A stretch of DNA of 64,000 bases. Origin: Branchinecta lynchi (lineage: Eukaryota > Arthropoda > Branchiopoda > Anostraca > Branchinectidae). Made by a program: the position numbers and the translations under genes. Numbering within the stretch: the stretch's first letter is position 1; each line of letters begins with the position of its first letter. Under the pieces are notes generated by a model. It was not told where the DNA came from and did no database searches. It saw nothing but the letters and a program-made list of their open reading frames with translations. Of this stretch, positions 35,601 to 47,600 are shown in pieces. The stretch spans positions 5,890,001 through 5,954,000 of the forward strand of contig JAKZAP010000011.1 in NCBI GenBank assembly GCA_023053575.1, written 5' to 3'.

Positions 35601-38600
35601 AGCGCTCCACCTGTGTTGGTCATTTTATCCATAATTTTCTTACCAGCGAATGTACCCAAAGCAGCAGCACCACTTGTTAAAGCTGCCTTACCAAGGGTAA
35701 TTGCTAGCGGTATTAAAAATGGAAGTAATCCACCCTTTTGAATCGCTTCTTTCATCTGTTTGTATGATACATCAATATCACAGCCCTTATTATTCATTTT
35801 ACATGTTTCAATTTTATCAATTTGTCGTTTACTTAAAAGTAACTTAACTGGTTCTCGTTCATTTTGTCTACTATGACTAACACGTATCTGACATTTTTGT
35901 TTAGCACCAAAGCATTTCTTCAGCTTTCCTTTCTGAAGCTTTGACAAATAAACTGTATACTCCATTGTTTCAACCATTTATTAGGGAATTAATTTATCTT
36001 ATAAAATTTATTTACCAGCCATCATTTTTTCTATTCTGGTAACGAATGGTTTGTCAACAGGTTTTAGCTCTAGCTCTAGAAGCCTTTTTAAAATATTTAC
36101 TACTGCTCTTTCAATATTATCGATACGAGTTTTTTGACCAGCAATCTTTCCTTCAATTATACCGTTATGGGTGTGTTGCCCAAGAAGCTTTTTGTCATAA
36201 TCTAAAAGATTCATAGTTAACGTTGCTAAATTAACAGCATTATTTTTGTTTCTAGGGTTTTGAACATTTGTTATCAACTTGTTTTCAGCGTTAATCTCTT
36301 TATCATTAACTCGAACTATTTCTTTTACAAATAACCCTTTATCTTTAATCCTTACCAATAAATTATCAGGAGAATCATGTACCGCAGTTAATCTGTTGAT
36401 ATCTTCGCTAAAATACTGATTTGCCCCCACTTGTTGTGCGGTAATTTCTTCTTTAAATTGATTCAAAATAATAGTCATAGATCTGAAACTAATAGCGTCC
36501 TGGTCAGCTTTCGCATCCCCTAACATAATAATTCTCTTACCTTGTAGGTTAATATTACCGTTGTCATCAGTAACTCTCTTTTCATTCGATTCGTTACTAA
36601 CCTTTTTTCCAACACTACCAAATTTATTCATTTATTATAGAAATAAATTATCCGGTAAATTTTTCAAAGTTTTTCCTGTACTTAAGGGTTTTATCTTTTA
36701 TTTTTAAATCTATGAAGAAAAAACCGTAGCCCTTGGTTGCAGTCTCGAATTGTTTGAGAAATTTTTCATCGTCTATACTGGATACATGGCTTTGTCTTAT
36801 TAATTTTACTTCTTTTGGATTAGAACACTGAAAGAATGCAAAATAATTGCACTGGAGCCTTACCACCTTTGGCGTTTTATGATAGCTTTGAGACAAGTAA
36901 ATAATTGAAGCATTTTTCTTTCTTCCTCTTATGAATAAGTCTTCTATTTTCTTCTGGTCTTTTTCAGTAACAAAATCATCAAAGATAATCAAGTTTTGGT
37001 ACTCAGGGTCTAAGTCGTCAACATCGACAATATCATCAAGATTGTTACTTACTGTTAAGACTTTCGATTTGCATTGTGACTCCAAAGTGGTCAAATTGGT
37101 TATAAGGTCTTGATATTTATCTTCTTCAAGATCTTTCGCATACAAGTATATTCGGTTGAAACAAAGATATTCATAAATTAAATTCAAAAGAAGGTTAGTT
37201 TTCCCTGTTCCAGAACTACCACAAATTAAGAGTCTAAATGGCCACTGAGGTGCAAGGTCGTGCTTATTCTGATAAGTGTTCTTTTCACTAAAATCATAGA
37301 CTTTGATTGGAGCCTTTTCATTCATTTATTTAGGAAGAATTTTTCATTATAAGATTTACTTGAGTATTTTAAGTATATACTTGAATTGTTTAAGTAGGTA
37401 CTTGAATTCTTTAAGTAGGTACTTGATTTTTTTAAGTAGGTACTTGAAGTTTTGAAGTAGGTACTTGGATTTTTTAAGTAGGTACTTGAATTTTTTAAGT
37501 AGGTACTTGAATTTTTTAAGTAGGTACTTGAAGTTTTGAAGTAGGTACTTGATTTTTTTAAGTAGGTACTTGAATTTAATGTTTATAACCTAAAGGTAAA
37601 GTGTGTATTTTATCGCTTGTTACTATCCTTTTATCATCCTTAGGATCTAACGCTTTTTTATTCTGTTCTTCTAGAAACATATTGTGCTTGTATGATCTTA
37701 AGTTATACTGGGTTATAGAAAGGTTTTCCGTTTTACCAAACAGTACATCCTTATAGTTTTGAATCGTAATTTTATCTTTAACTATATTGGTTTTTATTCC
37801 TTTCAGTTTTTTGCTAGCCTTTGAAGGGTCTTGGTTGTCCTTTAAATAAGCATATACTTTTGATCGTAATCCAACAAACTCTGTCATAACCTGTCCACCT
37901 AATTCATCTTTCATCATTCCTATCACTTTCTTATTTACACTAGGAAACCCATATGGATTATCTTTCGCGTAATCAGATGTATCGAACCTCTCATTCAAAT
38001 CCTGTTTGATATCCTCATAGAAATCTTCGGTTTGAATGTCGTATATGAAAGAATCAGTATCCATATAACATAAATCTATTTTATCTCCATATTTAGGCTT
38101 CATATAATCATAATGGAATTCATACATCAATAACTTGGATAGTTCTAATACAGCAAAACCGATGTACATTGGTTTGTCTAGTTTTATCTTTTCCTTCGAC
38201 ATTCTTGCCACTGAAAAGTTTTCACTAAAAATTATTTCAGCTTTAAAGTTGGGCTTCTTTATTATTTTTTCTCTTGTTTCATTATCCGTTATTATTTCCA
38301 TATCCGCTCGCTTCCTTACGTTTTCCATAGTTTTTCCAAAGCAAGCATTATTCATAAGCTTAAAGAAATCCTTCTCAAAATCATTTGTACCTTTAGTTCT
38401 AAGTGCTGTGTTGTGGTCTATATATCCTTTTAAGTAAGCACTTTCAGTGAATCCTAGTATTCTGTGTACTCTTTTCAATATCAAGCCTTTTTGTAAATAA
38501 AATTCTAGATTCCTGTGGTGAACTACATAGTTGGTTTTATCTAATACTGTGGTACATAGCTTACCGTTAAAGTGTTCGGGTGCTAATGGTAAATCCTTGT

Positions 38601-41600
38601 GTAATTCGTGTAGTTCTTTTGGATATTCTAAATCTACCTCATATATAGCACCTACATTCTGTAATTTCATTATCGAATTGATGTGAGTTTTTAGATGGTT
38701 GTAATACTCGATTGATTCGTATTCATTCCTTTCTTTCAAATCATCCGGTATGGAAATGAATTGGAAATCATTCGCTGGTAAATTCTGCGACATTGCCCAC
38801 CCATATAAATTATTTTTATCTAAATACACTAAATAATTAGATGGCTTATTCTTATTATAATCACTTGTATATTTATTATTTGCTTTTGCGTATCTTTTTA
38901 TACATTGGGATACACCACCTCTTATCCCCTTTTCAATGAATGTATACATGTCTTCCTTCGAGAATAGTGGTAGTTCTACTTTTGAATTCTTTAAGAAAGA
39001 ATCCCATGTCAACCCAGGAGCTGAGAAGTAATGAAGTGGATCCAGATCATAATTATGTATACACACATTCCTGAAATTCTCCACAACATCTGATAGAATT
39101 AACACATCACTTTTTAGGTACAACTTGGTATAATCAAGTAATGTTTCACAGTTAAATTGTTTCCATATAGATACCGCTCTTTTATAATCACTTTTGTCAA
39201 TACCTTTCCCCGTCAACCTAGAATAAAAGCTTTCTATGGATGGTAAGTTTGTACAATTCATTTTATCGAAACTGTCTACGAATTCATACGGATATACCCC
39301 TTTTTTAATTATTTCTTTGAATTCATCGTCATTTTTGAAGCTGTTAGATGTGTACTTGAAATTCTGTCTTAGATGATTACAAGGTACTTTGCAATCACAT
39401 GTTGCTAAATTTGCTGATAGTTTGTCTAAAGATGAAGCCATAAATCTAATCGAATCTATAAACCGGATCTCATATTTTATTTCCGTATCCGTCTTTCTTA
39501 TACTTATTGATTTCGAGAATGATATGAAACTTTCTGCACTTTCAAAAATTCCGTTATCAGGTATCAATTCTCTAACAAACAGATGGGAATCATATTTAGA
39601 TAAATTATGCATTACTACCGGGATATGCCTAGGAATCCTGTATTTCATATTACATTCAGCATGAGCAAATCCCCTATCTTCTCCTGTCATGTGGTCGTGA
39701 TCAAAGTGAGGATTTTCAGTAATTTCAGTTGTACCGATGTGACAAGTCTTATCCATTAGATTTTTCCATTTTTCGGTAATTTCTGAATTGGTATAAGTAT
39801 GGTTTCTTTGTCTGCTTTCATATTTGTTTGCAATTTCTGTGGATACTTTTGTAACGGTTTTAACAAAATGTTTTGCAGCGTCTTCACCGAAATAGTCATA
39901 GTATTGTGTTGCGAGAGCAACACTTTGGTTTTGTCCTCGTTTTTTTTTTTTTTTTTTTTTTTTTTTTCCTATGACTCCGATTTCATTTTATTCCTGGTAA
40001 CTGAGAAGGGTCTAACCTGTGCGGTTTTTACGGAAAGTGTGGACCTTAGGCCGGATTGATGAATATGACATTACATTTTGGAAAGCTCCGTAGAACTCTT
40101 GCCTGGGGCCAATAAGGATGGTTTTTGCTTGTCATCGAGCCAGAGCCTACGGTTTGCGAAGTGAAGTGGAGTTGTATAGCCTATGTCAGAGAGGACTATC
40201 TGAAGTTGTGTAGCGAACCTTTCGTTTCATCAAAAGATGTTTCTGCTTTCGAGTGGAAAGCTCCGTTCTAGCACGCAAGCAGGCAGGCACCAGTTTCAAA
40301 TTGAAGATGGACTAAAATCTATAAGTGTTAAATATATGCGGCAGTTACCCGGCCCCACAGCCAACATATCTTCTTTGACTGATAAATAGAAAAATCTACA
40401 GAGACAAAAAAGTGACTTTTTCCCACGGGTCCGAAAGTGCTGCCATCTATTGTTTCTGTCCATGTCTGCGACGATTTCAGCTGAGTTTATAATTTTTTTT
40501 TTTTGCACTTTGGTTTGTGGTAGAGTAACGGTATCAGATGTGCCTCTTAAACTTTAAAAGTTCTCTCATTGCTAAAGAAACTAGAGCTTATCCTTTGCTC
40601 CTTTCTAAGTGGTGACGTTAGAAAGTTGGCCTACGGCAAAAAAGTCAACTTTTGAACTAAGACAGGTAGAATTTTTTTTTCGACGGCAATCGATAGCCAT
40701 TGATGAGCCGATCAAAGTATATGCCATCCATTTTTTGGTACAAAAATTCCTTCATGAGATACACCAGTTTGAAAATTTCAAAGGGGTTGACAACTTCATA
40801 GTAAGGTACATTGAAACCAAAAATAGGTGATTCCAGTTATGATACATATAGGGGACTTTTAAGCAACAGTCGACTGTTAGCCCATAATCATCTTCGGTAA
40901 TGAGGGGTTTGCAGCTTTTGCTTGTTGGTATACCTGTTATTTGTTTCCGGTGTATTCGATGGTAAGAACAATTTGGTTCCCAATGGTAAGATATGCAAGG
41001 GACTTGTAAGTAATAATCGGCTGTTATGCTACAATCATCTTCTGCGATGATGGGTTTGCAGCTTTTGCTACCTGGTGTACCCATTATTTGTTTCCGGTTA
41101 ACTTAATGTATATCACGGGAGAGGGACTTGTAAGTAGGAATCGGTTCACGAGGGGCTAGGAATTTTTGCAAATGGGTGCACATTGTATTCGATTTCTATA
41201 AATCTGACGGTAAGAAAGTTTGTGTCGATGGTCTATCAGTGTAACCGAGGATTAACTGTTTACACAACGAATACAAACGAAAATGTAAAGCAATGAGGTA
41301 GTTTCATAATAATTGATAGGGTCATCTATAGTATTTTAATCCTGAAAAGTTACGGATAGCTTTCTATTACCAACTAGATTATATAAGATATTGTTCCAAG
41401 TTTTCATCCGTCACGATGTCTACGATTGAAAAGGATAAAGTACAACTGACTGCAAAGTTAATTTAGTCCCTTCTTCCTATATTATTTTGTTGTCGTTTTT
41501 ACAACGCTGAAGAATACCTTTTGATCATATGATTATTTTTTTTAGAACATCCCGTTTAAAAAGCTTATGCTATAATCATCTTCAGCGATGAGGGTCTTGC

Positions 41601-44600
41601 AACTTTTGATAGCTGGTATATCCATTATTTGTTTCCGGTGAATTTGATGTCAATCACGGGAGACGGACTTGTAAGCAAGAATCGGTTCACGAGAGGCTAG
41701 AAATTTTTGAAAATTAGTGCACATTGCATTCGATTTCTGTAAATATGACAGTAAGAAAGTTTGTATCGATGGTCTATCGCTATAACCTAGGATTAACTGT
41801 TTACGCAACGGGTACAAACGATACGGTAATGTAAAACAATAAGGTAATTTTGTAATAATTAAAAGTGTCATCTATGGTATTTTAATCCTGAAAAGTTACG
41901 GATAGCTTTATAATATCAACTAGATTATATAAGATATTGTTCCAAGTTTTCATCCGTCACGATATCTACGATTGAAAAGGATAAAGTTCAACTTCGACGG
42001 CAATCGATAGCCGCTGATGAGCTGATCAAAGTATATGACATCCATTTTTTGGTAAAAAAAATTCCTTTATGAGATACACCAGTTTGAAAGTTTCAAGGGG
42101 TTGACAACTTCAGTAGTAAGGTACACACTGAAACCAAAAATAGGCGATACCAGTTGTGAGACATTTAGGGGATTTGTACGCGACAGGCAACTGTTAGCTC
42201 ATAATCATCTTCGGCAATGAGGGGTTTGCAGCTCTCGCTAGTTGGCGTACCTGTCATTTGATGAACAATTTGGTTCCCAAATGTAAAACATGCAAGGGAC
42301 TTGTAAGTAATAATCGGCTGTTATGCTACACAAATCTTCAGCGATGAGGGGTTTGCAACTTTTGCTAGTCGGTATACCCATTATTTTTATCCGGTGAACT
42401 TGATGTCTATCACGGGAAAGGGACTTGTCAGTAGAATCGGTGCACGAGGGGCTAGAAATTAGTGCAAATTGTTGCACATTGTATTCGATTTATATAAATC
42501 TGACGGTAAGAAAGTTTGTATCGTTGGTCTATCGCTGTAACCTAGGATTTACTGTTAACGCAACGGGTACAAACGATACTGTAATGTAAAACAAGGTAGT
42601 TTCGTAATAATTAATAGTGTCATCTATGGTATTTTAATCCTAAAAAGTTACGGATAGCTTTATAATACCAACTAGATTATATAGGATATTATTCCAAGTT
42701 TTCATCCGTCACGATGTCTACGATTGAAAAGGATAAAGTTCAACTGACTGCAAAGTCAATTTAGTCCCTTTTTCCGATATGCTTTTGTTGTGGTTAGGGC
42801 AATCGATAGCCCTTGAAGAGCTGATCAAAATATATGCCATCAAATTTTCTGAACAAAAATCCTTCATGAGATAAGCCAGTTTGAAAGTTTCAAGGGGTTG
42901 ACAACTTCAGGAGTAAGGTACACACTGAAACCAAAAATAGGCGATACCAGTTGTGAGACATGTAAGGGACTTGTAAGCAACATTCGACTGTAAGCAACAG
43001 TCGACTGTTAGCTCATAATCATCTTCGGCAACGAGGAGTTTGCAGCTTTTGCTAGTTGGTATACCTGTTATTTGTCTCAGGTGTATTCGATGGTAAGAAC
43101 AATTTTGTTCCCAATTGTAAGACATGCATGGGACTTGTAAGTAATAATCGGCTTTTATGCTATAATCATCTTCAGCGATGAGGGGTTTGCAACTTTTGAT
43201 AGCTGGTGCATCCATTATTTGTTTCCGGTGAATTTATTGTCAATCACGGGAGACGGACTTGTAAGTAAGATCGGTTCACGAGGGGCTAGAAATTTTTGAA
43301 AATTGGTGCACATTGTATTCGATTTCTGTAAATATGACAGTAAGAAAGTTTGTATCGATGGTCTATCGCTATAACCTAGGATTAACTGTTTACGCAACGG
43401 GTACAAACGATACGGTAATGTAAAACAATAAGGTAGTTTTGTAATAATTAATAGTGTCATCTATGGTATTTTAATCCTGAAACGTTACAAATAGCCTTCT
43501 TCCGATATTGTTTTGTTGTTGGTTTTATGGTTTTACAACGCTAAAGAACAGCTTTTGATTATGTGATTATTCTTTTTAGAACATACCGTTTTAAAAGCTT
43601 CGATAAGTTGACAATTTCAGCATTTAACCGACAGCGAAGAAACAAAACCAAAGCGTTGCTCTCGCAACACTTTAGCCGGCGAAGCCGGACAAAGGTTGCC
43701 GCAACACTTCACGTTGCCCGGGCAACGTAGGTCTAGTTTGTTCTGGTTTGTATCAAAGGAACAGCAAACCTGAAATCCGTAAGCAAATGCTTTCTGTTTG
43801 GCCAATTTTATTGTTTTCTTCCCGTTTACCTGATTGTATTCTTCGTTATAAGACTCAAAGTCTGCTATTATGCAATAAGGTACTTTCATTTGTTTTGCAA
43901 TATTTTTATATTGTATACTTGAACCTTCAGGAGGCATTATTATATCAGGATCTTCGCAATTATTTTTACTTTCATGTTTTTCAAAGCATTCTTCCTTCTT
44001 AAAATGCCTTCCGCAATAAGTGCAGAGGTATGTCTTTGTTTTCTTTTTAGATATTTGAGGACCAACTAATCTGCTCAGATCCTTCACCAGTACATAATGA
44101 TTATCGAAATACAATAAATTAATAACATGTTTAGCTGTTTTGCCATTGATTGTACTTTTTAGTATATGACTTCTGATTATTTTCTCTTTATCAATTTGAA
44201 ATAAACAAATTTTAATGTTGTATCTATTTTCAAATTTGTGTATATCTTTAGTATCCATTGGGAAGTTGGTAACCCCTTCGAAATCAAATTCGTTCTCATA
44301 TTGTTTATATTTCGAAATTCTTTCCGGATGATCCTTAGCTGGATGTAGATTTGCTAAGATAGACCAAAGGAAACATTTCTGGTCGTTATTTTCAATATTC
44401 AAGCAAGCTCTTTTATTTTTTACGAAATCTGGCAGTATTTTAAACGTTCCTCCCATGTAAGATTCTATTCGTGTCATCCTATAATCAATTCCTTCATACC
44501 GACTAAATTGTAGCCCAGATCGAGGGGTATTACTTAAAGAACTAAGTCTCTTGTTATTATCATTCAAATGATTATGAGTAAGAATGCTATTTTTATTTAA

Positions 44601-47600
44601 AATCCAAGAAGTACTGTTGTAATACACTACTACTTCTTCATCATTCTCCTGTCGATGGAAAATAACACGAGTTACGAACTGAACTCTATATTGATAAAGT
44701 TCATTCATCCGCCGCTGTAAATCGGCGAAAGTAAAAGCAATAAGAGTATGTTCATCTCTTCCATTGCTTTCAACTGATACGTTTATAGTGAATATATTCT
44801 CACTTTCCCTAGAGATAGTAGGTTGTTGTTCTTCTTCAGTTCTAAATAAATGATCAGGAATTAATTTTTCTTCTTTGATTTTTTTCTTATTTATGAAGAG
44901 AGTTGATAAACCAATTGGTTTCTGTCTACTGTTATCACGTCTTTCTGTTTGATCTCTTATGATATCTCTATTTTTCTGTACGGAATCTTTATGTTTGGTA
45001 ATAATATTATTATAGTATTCTCCAACTCTTTTTAGTACTTCTTCTCGGTTTCCGCGAGTTGATAGGTTCTTGTTTTTCAGAAATCTTTTTAATTCGCTTG
45101 TCTCTTTTTCTTTGTTATCATTGTAGTCTTGTTTTAGTTTTGTAATGGTGATATTATTTTCTTTTATCTCATCTTCCAGAATGGTTCGTAATCTCGGTTC
45201 TGGTTTGTAGTCGGATGGTCTGTTCTTATTATGAGTTCTTTCGTTTCTGCGTTCAATTTTAATTTTATCTTCAGCTATCAAAATATACTTATTAAGATGG
45301 TTTATTATATTATTTGTTATTTCATGTTTCTTAGCTCCATTTGTTTTGATTTTATTAATTTTCGCATAAGTCCGCAGTTCATTATATGTGTATAGCGATA
45401 ATCTTTGTATAACCGCTTTGTTGTTTGATATAACCTTTTTACAAAGCTGAATAACCTCTGCAGTATTCATCATTTAATAGGGGAACATTTTTATTAATAA
45501 ATTTCTCCCGTCTGAGTTTTGTCAGCCGTAAAGAAAAGCACTGGTTTCAGTATGCGTTTCACAGAGCAAGCGCTGTCTATATTCTCTCCAATCAGTCAAG
45601 AAAGATTCCATACAGTTTAGCAGGTGGCGGTTGTGTTCCGAATCGCGAACCTTTCATTCAATCAAATAATTTCTGAAACAATTTTATTACATAATAAATG
45701 GAAGAATTAGAAAAGAAAATGTATGTTTACCGTCGCAGTTACAAGTACTACAATCGTATAAGTAATAGCTTACTTGTATCCAAATTCCTCTTTTCGGCAG
45801 CAGGAATGTCTGCGTTTCTAGTGCTACCTTTAGCTTCTTTAAGTTTGGGTGCTGTTCTCATCGAAATAATTGAAAAGCAGTTAAGCATTGCTGATAGAAA
45901 AGCAGAATTTAGGACAAATTACAATTTTTATACTGAGTTGTTCTCAATGCTAAAATGCGGACAATTAACAATTGAGGAGGTAATTCAGAGAGAAACAGAG
46001 ATGCGTAAAACCTTTCGATTTTTTCCTCGCGAAAAATACATGAAACAAGTCCGTCTGAATGGCTATAAATATTGTAATAAATCTATAAAAAGTCAAGAGA
46101 AATTACCAAACATATAGTCTATTGCTATACTGAATATTGTTTCCTAACTGTCAAACAGATCTTTATTTCATACGCGCATTAATGAGCTGCGTCATTCAAA
46201 GGTCTCGCCGTCAATTTGGGATGTAATTACAGTCTCCGGCGTGACTAACACAATCTCATCTTAACTCGGAAACTTGTGCGAATTGAACAAGGACCCTTGG
46301 TGTAGTGGCTCAACGCTCGGCCGAACGTTGACTCATCACCATTCAGACCTTCGAATCCCACTGACCGCAGTTTCTGTTTGTCGATAGTGGGATGGTAATA
46401 AAAACTTGCGGGTTCCCCGTTCAGGGCCCCCCAGACTAAGGCCACATCACCACAAACACTACACCAATCGGGGTGTACCAACATCACACCTCTTAATTTT
46501 CAAAGTCTGGGGGTGTGGGGTTTTGCAAAAATATTTTATAAAGTTCAAAATCGGTAATCATCATATCATCATGCAAACTCAGTACTGCGTTTGTATCTAT
46601 CGCATTTATTTGATAAACGTGGTTGGTTTCTATTACCAGATGTTTCAAAGCGATTGGGATTTTTATTTAATAAAATCATCCCCTAATAAATGGAGTCCAC
46701 AAAGGAAGTCTTGAATACAATCAGAATGAATAAATACAATGAGACAATCAGGAAAGAAGAACTAGTTCTTGGATTGAAATATACTATTGTTAAAATGAGA
46801 ATTGCTAAGACAAAATATGGTGATAAGTTGGTTGTAGTTATTAATCATAATGACAAACCCTGTGATTTGTTTATAACTCAGAAATATAATGCCATTGCTA
46901 ACGAATTACTTTTAAAGAAAAATCTGGTTTTGCAGCCTATTGTACGCGAAAACAAGAACAAAGAAACATATGTGGATTTAGAACTGTTTACTCAGTAATA
47001 TTTGAATAAAAAATTAAAAATGTAAAAAAAAAAAAGAAGTAGTAGTATATTGTAGTATTTTATATGTAGTAAAGGGTAATATTCTCATTTCTTGTATCCT
47101 TTATTTTGGAATTAAGAAAATAAAAATGTTCTTAAAAAGGGGGATAATTTGGTAAAAAGGATGTTAAAATTTAAGAAATTGATGTTAAAATGGGGTTTTG
47201 AAATTGGGGGGAGGGTGGAGTGGGAGCCCCTTTATATAACTACTCGCAGGCGATATCCCTCTGATCCAAGAATCAACAGCAGACCCAAATTCAGCATGTT
47301 TTTACAACTATCCACATTTATGGGGAAATTAGGTTAATTCGTGAACTTGCAGTTTTGCTCAGATTGCGGCTGAAAAACTCGGCAAGAAGGTCCATTCGCC
47401 TTGCTCTTTTACCTGTATTTCAACCTTCGAGTCCATTTGATATGAGCAGTTATCCGTCTCTGAGTTTCTGACTTCCTCCTTCATTTCTAAATATGGAGGT
47501 ACAAAGCCTATCTACGAATCTGACCACACTCTTGACTTGGAGAGTCGATACACCAACTTACGTCATTACAACTTAACCCGCTCGGAAGTTACCGTGATCA

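Larger units (their letters stand above)
29919..47244. mobile_element. Polinton/Maverick transposon with complete ends, 17326 bp
   Basis: Self-synthesising virus-like DNA transposon. Both ends begin AGTAGTTATATAAAGGGGCT, with near-identical 584-588-bp inverted repeats and a 6-bp CGCAGG duplication. It encodes the hallmark set: integrase, protein-primed DNA polymerase B, adenain-like protease, FtsK/HerA ATPase, major (double jelly-roll) and penton capsid proteins. About 17 to 30 bp separate most minus-strand genes. The high TIR identity suggests recent insertion or gene conversion. The polymerase is split by a 3.8-kb insertion, so this copy likely cannot replicate itself unless complemented. 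It lies in the 19.6-kb GPKOW intron. Confidence 0.95.

Noticed and set aside
37361..37575. Minisatellite as a CRISPR array
   Set aside because: Units are contiguous with no unique spacers, and the genome is eukaryotic.
38135..38437. Plus-strand 100-codon ORF within the polymerase
   Set aside because: Antisense shadow of the polymerase gene.
40752..43460. ORFs of 70-110 codons in the polymerase insertion
   Set aside because: They recur once per tandem unit with differing stops; repeat shadows.
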